64,000 nt of DNA, taken from NCBI GenBank assembly GCA_949317995.1, contig OX439038.1, forward strand, positions 620,001-684,000. The letters run 5' to 3'. This DNA comes from Acholoe squamosa. Its lineage: Eukaryota > Annelida > Polychaeta > Phyllodocida > Polynoidae. The notes beneath the pieces were generated by a model. That model was not told where the DNA came from. It was given only the letters and a program-made list of their open reading frames with translations, and did not search any database. Below, in pieces: positions 29,142 to 42,545 of this stretch (positions are counted from its first letter, which is position 1; each line of letters begins with the position of its first letter). The translations under genes and the position numbers were made by a program.

Positions 29142-29393
29142 TTTTATTTCGGTGTATGTTTTACATCTACCTCGATATAGGTTGGTTAAGGAAATATTAA
29201 GCTTGGTGAAAAGCCAGACTAACCCCTTCCCCGGCCCCAGGTAGGAGCTGGAGTGAGGCGAACAGTGCTGCCACCACCCTGCAGCAACCAGGGGTCGTGA
29301 GGACCTCTAATGACTACTGGTGATGGGCACACCGCTTGAAACGCCCTCTCGAGGAAGACGCTCACACTAAATCACAATCTACGAGCCCCTACA
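29142..29393 (-). repeat. 5' LTR of element B, truncated
   Basis: 252 bp matching 4937-5213, with about 27 bases missing in the middle and roughly 60 bases of the internal end lost. AATAAA on the minus strand at 29143-29148 marks the truncation edge. Confidence 0.82.
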
Positions 29394-29793
29394 CTATAAT
29401 AATTTTACCTCAAAACACCATACAGGTGGCGCTGCTGGTGGCCAAAGTCAGCCAATTTAGTCAAATGACCTATATTTAGCAGCCATTAAAGTCATGTGAC
29501 CCCAAAGTTATTGACCTGCAATATTTTTTCCTGAAAGACCTCATCTTGAGCTTTAATTTGAATGTACTCACTAAGGTGTTCCGTATTTCTTTATGGGTGA
29601 AAAAAATTCCTCAAAGTATGCTATTTTACCTATCATTTTTAAGCTTCCTAACATTTTCAATATAAACAACCTAAAATACAGCAGTTTTGAGTGTTTTAGG
29701 TAAGACCATTCGATAGCAGTGTCATGTCTATTCATAATGTATATACTTGAAATATAGGATAAGCAATGTAAATTGCTAAAAACTCCAAAATTT
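29394..29793 (+). repeat. Foldback left arm, inner part
   Basis: Inverted counterpart of about 30460-30838, starting where the outer part stopped at 4874. It contains CAGGTGGCGCTGCTGG at 29423-29438. Confidence 0.87.
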
Positions 29794-30459
29794 TCTTTAG
29801 AAAATCACAACCTTGTTAAAACTGGAAAGAGGTTGGTTATTTAAAGGTTAATTTGATACCAAATCTGCTTAGATGGAGACATTTTCTGCCAAAATTCTCT
29901 TATCTTAAGGCAATTTTACAAAAAATAAATAAATTGATTAATAATGTAAGGTCAATTGGGATACCTGTACATAACATTTTTAGGCCTTATTCAAGACTGT
30001 ATATAATCTAAGCATCTGGTATTCCTTCAAAACTAGTCATGCATTTTCATTCTAATGAGCTGGTTTAGATCTGCCACTGGGACATTTTGCACCTGTTTCC
30101 CTTTTTCGACTTTTTGGACCCTTTCTGATAGATATCTTTTATTTTCATCAAAAAGTCACATCTCAATAGCCTAAATGATTTTACCCATCGATTCTTCTTT
30201 ACATTACCTCCACCTGGTTGGGAATGTAGGCTGCCTGGTCAGGGTTTTCTATTTTTACTTCTTCATACTGAAATATTTTAGTAAATTAATTAATTAGAAT
30301 TAAATGCCCTTATTTGTTTTTTTTCCCTTTGGACTCAAACCTTCATTGACTTTCTCTTCTCTAGAAAACAGAGATCTGAAATATATAAGCTGGATTAGAA
30401 GAAGTAGGAGGATATGAAAGAGTTAAGATAGGGGACCTTTCCCGACCCTTGAAGAAACA
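29794..30459. other. Core of the foldback element
   Basis: 666 bases between the arms, AT-rich. No transposase or other ORF. Confidence 0.6.
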
Positions 30460-31305
30460 ATAATTTTGGAGTTTTAAGCAATGTACATTGTTTATCCTAT
30501 ATTTCAATTATATACGATATGAATAGATATGACACAGTTATCAATTGGTCTTACGTACAAACTGGGTTGTTTACATAGAAAATGGTAGGAAAAAGCTTAA
30601 AATATAGGTAAAATACCATACTTTGAGGAAGTTTTCTCACCCATAACAAAATACGGAACACCTTAGCGACTACATTCAAATTAAAGCTCAAGATGTGGTC
30701 TTTCAGGAAAAAAATATTGCGGGTCAATAACTTTGGGGTCACATGACTTTAATGGCTGCTGAATATAGGTCATTTGACTAAATGGGCTGACTTTGGCCAC
30801 CAGCAGCGCCACCTGTATGGTGTTTTGAGATAAAATTATCATATCAATACAAGCCCCATATCTAACTCAATATGTTTCCCAAAGATAAAGATGCTGGAGA
30901 TAAAATTCTAATTTTGAAAGATTTTTGATTATTTAAAATTCTTGAGAGTCCATTGACTTTTTCCTGTTTTCTGAGCCTCAGTGCATCAACACACAGCACA
31001 ATGGGTATGTTTCTGTGCTTGTTTGCTGGTCTCTACAAGTAGTAGTACATGTCTGATTAAACTTAGACCTGTGACAATAGCTGTCTTCTTATGACAGGCT
31101 TCTGTAAATGGCCCAGAAATAAAGGTTTGCTCCCGAGGGCTGACCCCCCTCCCAGTATGTGGGCCAAAACTAGGAGACTATTTGGAATTTTGAGGAAATA
31201 TTTGGGGAGAGTACTTCAGATACATGGACTAATCATATATTTGAGTTAGAAGAAAATCTGAGATGGTCATCCGGGAAGGTTGGTTGAACTGACATGGAAT
31301 AGGCC
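30460..31305 (-). repeat. Foldback right arm, uninterrupted
   Basis: 846 bases that match, inverted, the two left pieces placed end to end. Roughly 90% identical by eye with a few small indels. It shows the pre-insertion state of the left arm. Confidence 0.88.
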
Positions 31306-31923
31306 ATATACATTATGTTATAATATTTAAGTGTTTCATTCAGTTAAGAGATATGATTCACCTAAGGAGATATTATTTCATTACTATGATAAGTAAATGG
31401 GCCCGTGTGAGAATATATTTCACATTAAATGGAGACGGGGAAGATAAGATATGAGGCAGAGACTATATGCACTAGTACTGCATCAGTCAATGAAGATCTA
31501 TATAAAAGAAATTAAAGAAAATATGCCCGGGCACCAACACATTCCTCTATGAAATTGTGTAATTCAGTTTTTCACCATGAATATGACCAAAGCTGTCGAG
31601 TTAATCCATACACATCCGAGGGGATAGGAAAGAGGAGACATAGACCCTTTTAGGTGGACTAGGGAAACCCTATGCATCAAGTTCACCAATATTCCACATA
31701 ATGTCATACAATATCAGAATCTGCAATCACACTGCCTACTACTCTAGCGTTCTTTTAATTTCAATCTATCCTGGCCCTTATAAGACATGCACACTTATCT
31801 GAGAAATTAGTTTATGATGATAGTTTCAATTTTAAAATGCCCACCCCCCACAAGCCTATTCAAAGCTAGTGCTTATCTGGAGAACCGGTGCTTTACCAGA
31901 ACAATACAGTATGTGTATATACA
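31306..31923. other. Unique sequence, no gene seen
   Basis: AT-rich sequence between the foldback element and the 29-bp array; no exon, repeat or ORF of note. Confidence 0.5.
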
Positions 31924-34900
31924 GTGTACACCCTGAGCCGGCCTGCCACAGGCTGTATTACATTATACGCCCTGCCACAGGCTGTATTACATTGTACACC
32001 CTGTCACAGGCTGTATTACATTGTACACCCTGCCACAGGCTGTATTACATTATACGCCCTGCCACAGGCTGTATTACATTGTACACACTGAACCACCCTG
32101 CCACAGGCTGTATTCCATTGTACACCCTGCCACAGGCTGTATTACATTGTACACCCTGCCACAGGCTGTATTACATTGTACACCCTGCCACACCCTGCCA
32201 CAGGCTGTATTACATTGTACACCCTGCCACACCCTGCCACAGGCTGTATTACATTATACGCCCTGCCACAGGCTGTATTACATTGTACACCCTGCCACAG
32301 GCTGTATTACATTGTACACCCTGCCACAGGCTGTATTACATTGTACACCCTGCCACAGGCTGTATTACATTGTACACCCTGCCATAGGCTGTATTACATT
32401 GTACACCCTGCCACAGGCTGTATTGCATTGTACACCCTGCCACAGGCTGTATTACATTGTACACCCTGCCACAGGCTATATTACATTGTACACCCTGCAC
32501 CACCCTGCCACAGGCTGTATAACATTGTACACCCTGCCATAGGCTGTATTACATTGTACACCCTGCCACAGGCTGTATTACATTTTACACTCTGAGCCAC
32601 CCTGCCACAGGCTGTATTACATTGTACACCCTGCCACAGGCCATATTTCATTTTACACTCTGAGCCACCCTGCCACAGGCTGTATTACATTGTACACCCT
32701 GCCACAGGCTGTATTACATTGTACACCCTGCCACAGGCCGTATTACATTTTACACTCTGAGCCACCCTGCCACAGGCTGTATTACATTGTACACCCTGCC
32801 ACAGGCCGTATTACATTTTACACTCTGAGCCACCCTGCCACAGGCTCTATTACATTGTACACCCTGCCACAGGCTGTATAACATTGTACACCCTGCCACA
32901 GGCTGTATTACATTGTACACCCTGTGCCAACCTGCCACAGGCTGTATTACATTGTACACCCTGTCACAGGCTGTATTACATTGTACACTCTGCCACAGGC
33001 TGTATTACATTGTACACCCTACCACAGGCTGTATTACATTGTACACCCTGCCACAGGCTGTATTACATTATACACCCTGCCACAGGCTGTATTACATTGT
33101 ACACCCTGCCACAGGCTGTATTACATTGTACACCCTGCCACAGGCTGTATTACATTGTACACCCTGCCACAGGCTGTATTACATTATACACCCTGCCACA
33201 GGCTGTATTACATTGTACACCCTGAGCCACCCTGCCACAGGCTGTATTACATTGTACATGCTGCCACAGGCTGTATTACATTGTACACCCTGAGCCACCC
33301 TGCCACAGGCTGTATTACATTGAACACCCTGCCACAGGCTGTATTACATTGTACACCCTGAGCCACCCTGCCACAGGCTGCATTACATTGTACATGCTGC
33401 CACAGGCTGTATTACATTGTACACCCTGCCACAGGCTGTATTACATTGTACACGCTGCCACAGGCTATATTACATTGTACACCCTGCCACAGGCTGTAAT
33501 ACATTATACACCCTGCCACAGGCTGTATTACATTGTACACCCTGCCACAGGCTGTATTACATTGTACACCCGGCCACAGGCTGTATTACATTGTACACCC
33601 TGCCACAGGCTGTATTACATTGTACACCCGGCCACAGGCTGTATTACATTGTACACCCTGCCACAGGCTGTATTACATTGTACACCCTGCCACAGGCTGT
33701 ATTACATTGTACACCCGGCCACAGGCTGTATTACATTGTACACCCTGCCACAGGCTGTATTACATTGTACACCCTGAGCCACCCTGCCACAGGCTGTATT
33801 ACATTGTACACCCTGCCACAGGCTGTATTACATTATACGCCCTGCCACAGGCTGTATTACATTGTACACCCTGCCACAGTCTGTATTACACTGTACACCC
33901 TGTACCGCCCTGCCACAGGCTGTATTACATTGTACACCCTGCCACAGGCTGTATTACATTGTACACCCTGCCACAGGCTGTATTACATTGTACACCCTAC
34001 CACAGTCTGTATTACACTGTACACCCTGTACCGCCCTGCCACAGGCTGTATTACATTGTACACCCTGCCACAGGCTGCATTACATTGTACACCCTGTCAC
34101 AGGCTGCATTACATTGTACACCCTGCCACAGGCTATATTACATTGTACACCCTGAGCCACCCTGCCACAGGCTGTATTACATTGTACAGCCTGCCACAGG
34201 ATGTATTACATTGTACACCCTGCCACAGGCTGTATTACATTGTACACGCTGCCACAGGCTGTATTACATTGTACACCCTGCCACAGGCTGTATTACATTG
34301 TACACGCTGCCACAGGCTGTATTACATTGTACACCCTGCCACAGGCTGTATAACATTGTACACCCTGTGTCACCCTGCCATAGGCTGTATTACATTGTAC
34401 ACCCTGCCACAGTCTGTATTACATTGTACACCCTGTACCACCCTGCCACAGGCTGTATTACATTGTACACCCTGTGTCACCCTGCCACAGTCTGTATTAC
34501 ACTGTACACCCTGCCACAGGCTGTATTACATTGTACACCCTGCCACAGGCTGTATAACATTGTACACCCTGCCACAGGCTGTATTACATTGTACACCCTG
34601 CCACAGGCTGTATTACATTGTACACCCTGCGCCACCCTGCCACAGGCTGTATTACATTGTACACCCTGCCACAGGCTGTATAACATTGTACACCCTGCCA
34701 CAGGCTGTATTACATTGTACACCCTGCCACAGGCTGTATTACATTATACGCCCTGCCACAGGCTGTATTACATTGTACACCCTGCACCACCCTGCCACAG
34801 GCTGTATTACATTGTACACCCTGCCACAGGCTGTATTACATTGTACAGCCTGCCACAGGCTGTATAACATTGTACACCCTGCCACAGGCTCCATTACATT

Positions 34901-35251
34901 GTACACCCTGCCACAGGCTGTATAACATTGTACACCCTGCCACAGGCTGTATTACATTGTACACCCTGCCACAGGCTGTATTACATTGTACACCCTGCCA
35001 TAGGCTGTATAACATTGTACACCCTGCCACAGGCTCCATTACATTGTACACCCTGCCACAGGCTGTATAACATTGTACACCCTGCCACAGGCTGTATTAC
35101 ATTGTACACCCTGCCACAGGCTGTATTACATTGTACACCCTGCCACAGGCTGTATTACATTGTACACCCTGCCACAGGCTGTATTACATAGTACACCTTG
35201 TGTCACCCTGCCACAGGCTGTATTACATTGTACACCCTGTGTTACCCTGCC
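31924..35251 (+). repeat. 29-bp minisatellite array, 3.3 kb
   Basis: About 110 copies of a unit made of CCCTGCCACAGGCTG followed by TATTACATTGTACA. Variants include TATACG for TGTACA, and insertions of about 11-12 bases such as GAGCCACCCTGC, GTGTCACCCTGC and GCACCACCCTGC that lengthen some units to 40-41. All forward and reverse frames are open over long stretches because the unit lacks stops, giving spurious frames of up to 502 codons. Confidence 0.97.
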
Positions 35252-35743
35252 AAGAATACTATAGGTTCCCTAGGATATGTTACTCCATAGAGTCCTGTCG
35301 TGTAAGCCACCCCCCTCTACCCCCCCCCCTTAAAAGTAGGCTACCTTTTGTGTTCAGTACTGAGTTCTATGTAAGATAAGGGGGTTTATGGAGATGTCAG
35401 GAATCTTTATCAGAGTGATATCAAATGGAAACAAGGGGCCACCTATACCAAAAAAAATCCTGCTGAATCCAAAATTTGTGGTCTTGATTCTCAAAATTTG
35501 GCCAAAGGTACCTAAAAATGAGGTTTGATAATGAGAATATTTTAAAAATGTAAAAAAGTTATATTGAAAATTATTGGAACTTTTTATAGATGCAACATGC
35601 TAATCAGTACCTCAATCTACATATCCCAATGTTTGCCTATCCCAACCTGACAAGTACTCTGCCTGCATATGGCTCTGCCTCTCCCACATACTGCCTATCC
35701 CTTAGTCTACTTATCACTCATACTACCTATCCCTTGAAACATC

Positions 35744-36427
35744 TAGTGTTTAATTAGGTTTTCCCTCAAATGGCTTAAAGGATTAAAGTTTACCCCTCAC
35801 CTTTGTACCTAATTTTCTCTGTACATTCTTACCATTAGTCTACCTATCCTCAATCTGCCTATCATTCACTTTACCTATCCCTCATGGTGACTATCCCCCA
35901 ACTCTGCACATCCCTCATATTTGACTGGCACATCTGTGATATTACCTAGCACCAATGTATCTTTTGAATATGCTCACCTTACAAGGTACCCTTTTGTGCC
36001 TATCTCTTAAACTGTTTATTACCTATCCTCCTTGCTACCCATCCTCTTCAATACCTATCCCTCAAGCTCACTTTATAGCTTTCCTACCTATCACAGCTTG
36101 ATCAGCTGGGATAGCTCACATCCAACCTTCATTATGATCTCTTAGTCAACCTATCCCCTAAAGAACAAATCAAACAGTCTACCTCAAGCATACATCTACT
36201 GATCACTCATGCTATATATCCTTGAGGTTACCTATTCTTCAGGCAGCCTATCCTTCATGGTATATAGCCCTCAGTCTACCTAACCAGCTATCTATGTATC
36301 TCTCACCTTGTATTCTATTCTTTCTACCTTTATAGTAGCTCTTATAGTCTATGCCTTGTAAAATATACCTATCGCTCATTGTACCTATCCTCAAGTCTGC
36401 ATATCACTCATGTTTACCTTACATATC
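35744..36427 (+). repeat. 684-bp segment duplicated at 44592-45275
   Basis: Constant offset of 8,848 bases over the full length with two mismatches seen (36244 region CAGCC against CTGCC; GTAAAATA against GTGAAATA). Confidence 0.95.
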
Positions 36428-36600
36428 CCTCAGCCCATTGAATTATCATGCTTTTCTAAAATGCCTCACCATGGCTATCATTAGACTAGCTAACTTCCTA
36501 TCCTACATGTATGCTGTTTATTCCCCTCGTCCTATCCTCCATGCTGCATATCATTCATGCTATCCCACTTGACAACAAAACATTTTTTAAGGTTAAAAAA

Positions 36601-36673
36601 CTGAGGGCTATATACCATGAAGGATAGGCAGCCTGAAGGATAGGTAACCTCAAGGATATATAGCATGAGTGAT
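36601..36673 (-). repeat. Inverted copy of 36201-36274
   Basis: CTGAGGGCTATATACCATG onward is the reverse complement of the segment ending CATGGTATATAGCCCTCAG. It ends 10 bases before the next satellite begins. Confidence 0.85.
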
Positions 36674-36683
36674 AGGTAGATCA

Positions 36684-39600
36684 CCCTTCCTACATACTAT
36701 AATACACAGACAGGAAGGGGCAGGAGAACCTACACACCACCCTTCCTACATACTATAATACACAGACAGGAAGGGGCAAGAGAACCTCCACACCACCCTT
36801 CCTACCTACTATAATACAGACAGGAAGGGGCAGGAGAACCTCCACACCGCCCTTCCTACATACTATAATACACAGACAGGAAGGAGCAGGAGAACCTCCA
36901 CACCGCCCTTCATACATACTATAATACACAGACAGGAAGGGACAGGAGAACCTCCACACCACCCTTCCTACATACTATAATACACAGACAGGAAGGGGCA
37001 GGAGAACCTCCACACCACCCTTCCTACATACTATAAGACACAGACAGGAAGGGGCAGGAGAACCTCCACACCACCCTTCCTACATACTATAATACAGACA
37101 GGAAGGGGCAGGGGAACCTCCACACCGCCCTTCCTACATACTATAATACAGACAGGAAGGGGCAGGGGAACCTCCACACCACCCTTCCTACATACTATAA
37201 TACAGACAGGAAGGGGCAGGGGAACCTCCACACCGCCCTTCCTACATACTATAATACACAGACAGGAAGGGGCAGGAGAACCTCCACACCACCCTTCCTA
37301 CATACTATAATACAGACAGGAAGGAGCAGGAGAACCTCCACACCGCCCTTCCTACATACTATAATACACAGACAGGAAGGAGCAGGAGAACCTCCACACC
37401 ACCCTTCCTACATACTATAATACACAGACAGGAAGGGGCAGGAGAACCTCCACACCACCCTTCCTACATACTATAATACACAGACAGGAAGGGGCAGGAG
37501 AACCTCCACACCACCCTTCCTACATACTATAATACACAGACAGGAAGGAGCAGGAGAACCTCCACACCACCCTTCCTACATACTATAAAACACAGACAGG
37601 AAGGGGCAGGAGAACCTCCACACCACCCTTCCTACATACTATAATACACAGACAGGAAGGAGCAGGAAAACCTACACACCACCCTTCCTACATACTATAA
37701 GACACAGACAGGAAGGGGCAGGAGAACCTCCACACCACCCTTCCTACATACTATAATACACAGACAGGAAGGGGCAGGAGAACCTCCACACCACCCTTCC
37801 TACATACTATAATACAGACAGGAAGGGGCAGGAGAACCTCCACACCACCCTTCCTACATACTATAATACAGACAGGAAGGGGCAGGAGAACCTCCACACC
37901 ACCCTTCCTACATACTATAATACACAGACAGGAAGGGGCAGGGGAACCTCCACACCACCCTTCCTACATACTATAATACAGACAGGAAGGGGCAGGAGAA
38001 CCTCCACACCACCCTTCCTACATACTATAATACACAGACAGGAAGGGGCAGGAGAACCTCCACACCACCCTTCCTACATACTATAATACACAGACAGGAA
38101 GGGGCAGGAGAACCTCCACACCACCCTTCCTACATACTATAATACACAGACAGGAAGTGGCAGGAGAACCTCCACACCGCCCTTCCTACATACTATAATA
38201 CACAGACAGGAAGGGGCAGGAGAACCTCCACACCACCCTTCCTACATACTATAATACAGACAGGAAGGGGCAGGAGAACCTCCACACCACCCTTCCTACA
38301 TACTATAATACACAGACAGGAAGGGGGAGGAGAACCTTCACACCGCCCTTCCTACATACTATAATACAGACAGGAAGGGGCAGGAGAACCTCCACACCAC
38401 CCTTCCTACATACTATAATACAGACAGGAAGGAGCAGGAAAACCTCCACACCGCCCTTCCTACATACTAAAATACACAGACAGGAAGGGGCAGGAGAACC
38501 TCCACACCACCCTTCCTACATACTATAATACACAGACAGGAAGGAGCAGGAGAACCTCCACACCGCCCTTCCTACATACTATATTACACAGACAGGAAGG
38601 AGCAGGAAAACCTACACACCACCCTTCCTACATACTATAATACAGACAGGAAGGGGCAGGAGAACCTCCACACCACCCTTCCTACATACTATAATACACA
38701 GACAGGAAGGGGCAGGAGAACCTACACACCACCCTTCCTACATACTATAATACACAGACAGGAAGGGGCAGGAGAACCTCCACACCACCCTTCCTACATA
38801 CTATAATACACAGACAGGAAGGGGCAGGAGAACCTCCACACCACCCTTCCTACATACTATAATACACAGACAGGAAGGGGCAGGAGAACCTCCACACCAC
38901 CCTTCCTACATACTATAATACACAGACAGGAAGGAGCAGGAGAACCTCCACACCACCCTTCCTACATACTATAATACAAAGACAGGAAGGAGCAGGAAAA
39001 CCTACACACCACCCTTCCTACATACTATAATACAGACAGGAAGGGGCAGGAGAACCTCCACACCACCCTTCCTACATACTATAATACAGACAGGAAGGGG
39101 CAGGAGAACCTCCACACCACCCTTCCTACATACTATAATACACAGACAGGAAGGGGCAGGAGAACCTCCACACCGCCCTTCCTACATACTATAATACACA
39201 GACAGGAAGGAGCAGGAGAACCTCCACACCACCCTTCCTACATACTATAATACACAGACAGGAAGGGGCAGGAGAACCTCCACACCACCCTTCCTACATA
39301 CTATAATACACAGACAGGAAGGGGCAGGAGAACCTCCACACCGCCCTTCCTACATACTAAAATACACAGACAGGAAGGGGCAGGAGAACCTCCACACCGC
39401 CCTTCCTACATACTATAATACACAGACAGGAAGGGGCAGGAGAACCTCCACACCACCCTTCCTACATACTATAATACACAGACAGGAAGGGGCAGGAGAA
39501 CCTCCACACCGCCCTTCCTACATACTAAAATACACAGACAGGAAGGGGCAGGAGAACCTCCACACCGCCCTTCCTACATACTATAATACACAGACAGGAA

Positions 39601-42014
39601 GGGGCAGGAGAACCTCCACACCACCCTTCCTACATACTATAATACACAGACAGGAAGGAGCAGGAGAACCTCCACACCACCCTTCCTTCATACTATAATA
39701 CACAGACAGGAAGGGGCAGGAGAACCTCCACACCACCCTTCCTTCATACTATAATACACAGACAGGAAGGGGCAGGAGAACCTCCACACCACCCTTCCTA
39801 CATACTATAATACACAGACAGGAAGGGGCAGGAGAACCTCCACACCACCCTTCCTTCATACTATAATACACAGACAGGAAGGGGCAGGAGAACCTCCACA
39901 CCACCCTTCCTACATACTATAATACACAGACAGGAAGGAGCAGGAGAACCTCCACACCACCCTTCCTACATACTATAATACACAGACAGGAAGGAGCAGG
40001 AAAACCTACACACCACCCTTCCTACATACTATAATACAGACAGGAAGGAGCAGGAGAACCTCCACACCACCCTTCCTACATACTATAATACACAGACAGG
40101 AAGGGGCAGGAGAACCTCCACACCACCCTTCCTACATACTATAATACACAGACAGGAAGGAGCAGGAAAACCTACACACCACCCTTCCTACATACTATAA
40201 TACAGACAGGAAGGAGCAGGAAAACCTACACACCACCCTTCCTACATACTATAATACACAGACAGGAAGGAGCAGGAGAACCTCCACACCACCCTTCCTA
40301 CATACTATAATACACAGACAGGAAGGGGCAGGAGAACCTACACACCACCCTTCCTACATACTATAAGACACAGACAGGAAGGGGCAGGAGAACCTCCACA
40401 CCGCCCTTCCTACATACTATAATACAGACAGGAAGGGGCAGGAGAACCTCCACACCGCCCTTCCTACATACTATAATACAGACAGGAAGGGGCAGGAGAA
40501 CCTCCACACCACCCTTCCTACATACTATAATACAGACAGGAAGGAGCAGGAGAACCTCCACACCACCCTTCCTACATACTATAATACACAGACAGGAAGG
40601 GGCAGGAGAACCTCCACACCGCCCTTCCTACATACTATAATACACAGACAGGAAGGAGCAGGAGAACCTCCACACCACCCTTCCTACATACTATAATACA
40701 GACAGGAAGGAGCAGGAAAACCTCCACACCGCCCTTCCTACATACTAAAATACACAGACAGGAAGGGGCAGGAGAACCTCCACACCACCCTTCCTACATA
40801 CTATAATACACAGACAGGAAGGAGCAGGAGAACCTCCACACCGCCCTTCCTACATACTATATTACACAGACAGGAAGGAGCAGGAAAACCTACACACCAC
40901 CCTTCCTACATACTATAATACAGACAGGAAGGGGCAGGAGAACCTCCACACCACCCTTCCTACATACTATAATACACAGACAGGAAGGGGCAGGAGAACC
41001 TACACACCACCCTTCCTACATACTATAATACACAGACAGGAAGGGGCAGGAGAACCTCCACACCACCCTTCCTACATACTATAATACACAGACAGGAAGG
41101 GGCAGGAGAACCTCCACACCACCCTTCCTACATACTATAATACACAGACAGGAAGGGGCAGGAGAACCTCCACACCACCCTTCCTACATACTATAATACA
41201 GACAGGAAGGGGCAGGAGAACCTACACACCACCCTTCCTACATACTATAATACACAGACAGGAAGGGGCAGGAGAACCTCCACACCACCCTTCCTACATA
41301 CTATAATACAGACAGGAAGGAGCAGGAAAACCTACACACCACCCTTCCTACATACTATAATACAGACAGGAAGGAGCAGGAGAACCTCCACACCACCCTT
41401 CCTACATACTATAATACACAGACAGGAAGGGGCAGGAGAACCTCCACACCACCCTTCCTACATACTATAATACACAGACAGGAAGGAGCAGGAGAACCTC
41501 CACACCACCCTTCCTACATACTATAATACACAGACAGGAAGGGGCAGGAGAACCTACACACCACCCTTCCTACATACTATAAGACACAGACAGGAAGGGG
41601 CAGGAGAACCTCCACACCGCCCTTCCTACATACTATAATACAGACAGGAAGGGGCAGGAGAACCTCCACACCGCCCTTCCTACATACTATAATACAGACA
41701 GGAAGGGGCAGGAGAACCTCCACACCACCCTTCCTACATACTATAATACAGACAGGAAGGGGCAGGAGAACCTCCACACCGCCCTTCCTACATACTATAA
41801 TACACAGACAGGAAGGGGCAGGAGAACCTCCACACCACCCTTCCTACATACTATAATACACAGACAGGAAGGGGCAGGAGAACCTCCACACCGCCCTTCC
41901 TACATACTATAATACACAGACAGGAAGGAGCAGGAGAACCTCCACACCACCCTTCCTACATACTATAATACACAGACAGGAAGGGGCAGGAGAACCTCCA
42001 CACCACCCTTCCTA
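36684..42014 (+). repeat. 56/54-bp satellite array, 5.3 kb
   Basis: About 95 copies. The unit joins ACAGACAGGAAGGGGCAGG, AGAACCTCCACACC and (A/G)CCCTTCCTACATACTATAATAC. A CA dinucleotide present or absent after AATA gives 56- or 54-bp forms. Other variable sites are GGGG/GGAG, CACC/CGCC, CTCC/CTAC and ATAAT/TAAAA. Rare variants recur at fixed spacing (2,278 and 1,216 bases), showing higher-order duplication. Minus-strand frames in runs of 54-bp units are artefacts of 18-codon periodicity. Confidence 0.97.
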
Positions 42015-42078
42015 CCCATTAGAAAAAATATATTGAATAAATGTTTTCGTAACAGAATTTGTTTTACTTTTCATTGTA
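42015..42078. other. Short junction before LINE
   Basis: AT-rich. LINE similarity begins at about 42079. Confidence 0.4.
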
Positions 42079-42545
42079 ACTGCTGGTGGAGTTATGTCAT
42101 ATATTAGGGATGATTATATAGTTAGTAATTAATATGATCATTTAAATACATCGTCAAATACCCTTGAATGTCAAATTTTGTCTGTCAAGAAGGGTTTTCA
42201 AAGAAAATGTGTGGTGGTTAATGTACATAGACCACTGGATGGACCTGAAGAGGACTTTATAAATGAGTTAAATACCAGATGTACAACTATTAAACATAGA
42301 CATAGAACAAATACCATATGTAGAACTATTAAACATAGAACAAATACCATTGTACTAGGAGATATTCATGTTCCCCACTTAATTGAAATTATGGGGAACA
42401 TTGGTTGCCGACCTCTTATAAAGTCTGGAACTCGACAAGGTAACTCACTAACGTTGCTTGATTAAATTTTCACGAATATTGAAGGTATATCACTTAAAGG
42501 TACCCAGAAATTAAATGACCACTATTTAGTTTACCTGGTCAAGAA
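42079..42545 (+). pseudogene. LINE endonuclease remnant
   Basis: AGGVMSYIRDDYIVSN, then VVVNVHRPLDGPEEDFINELN and NTIVLGDIHV, correspond to the usual GGVxxYIRD, YRPP and LGDFN blocks of APE-like endonucleases, and LNDHYLVYLV to the SDH block near the C-terminus. Stops at about 42130 and 42463. A tandem duplication of the word ACTATTAAACATAGA has been added near 42284-42345. The GDFN asparagine is replaced (GDIH), another sign of decay. Confidence 0.78.

Larger units (their letters stand above)
4875..29393 (-). mobile_element. Gypsy element B, decayed, host of element A
   Basis: On the minus strand the order is LTR remnant, gag, protease, RT, RNase H, integrase, a large third ORF, polypurine tract, LTR. 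Subtracting element A, B is about 11 kb. Its LTR begins TGTAGGGG and ends GAACCACTACA, the same termini as element A, so the two belong to one lineage, but the LTR bodies differ. The flanks GTAT (4871-4874) and CTAT (29394-29397) are a probable 4-bp target duplication with one change. Frameshifts, stops, large deletions and a MITE show it is dead. Confidence 0.9.
4410..31305. mobile_element. Foldback DNA element split by a nested Gypsy insertion
   Basis: Sequence at 4410-4874 reappears inverted at about 30841-31305, and sequence at 29394-29793 reappears inverted at about 30460-30838. Together the left pieces (465 + 400 bp) match one continuous right arm of 846 bp, so the element was whole before Gypsy B landed in its left arm. 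The outer terminus reads GGCCTATTCCATGTCAG on both ends. Without the insertion the element would be about 2.4 kb with a 666-bp core and no transposase, so it is non-autonomous. No target duplication is obvious outside the ends (TACGG against ATATA). The superfamily is not recognised. Confidence 0.85.
35252..36683 (+). repeat. Degenerate CTACCTATCC-rich region
   Basis: From about 35590 to 36560 words such as CTACCTATCCTCA and GCCTATCCCTCA recur at irregular spacing of 15-30 bases, an old decayed tandem array or low-complexity tract. 35744-36427 is copied at 44592-45275. 36201-36274 is repeated inverted at 36601-36673. No gene. Confidence 0.7.

Noticed and set aside
31869-35379. Long overlapping open frames of up to 502 codons
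   Set aside because: All lie in the 29-bp array and are periodic translations of a unit without stop codons.
36753-41777. Minus-strand frames of 66-69 codons in the 56/54-bp array
   Set aside because: 18-codon periodicity from runs of 54-bp units; no start, splice or composition support.
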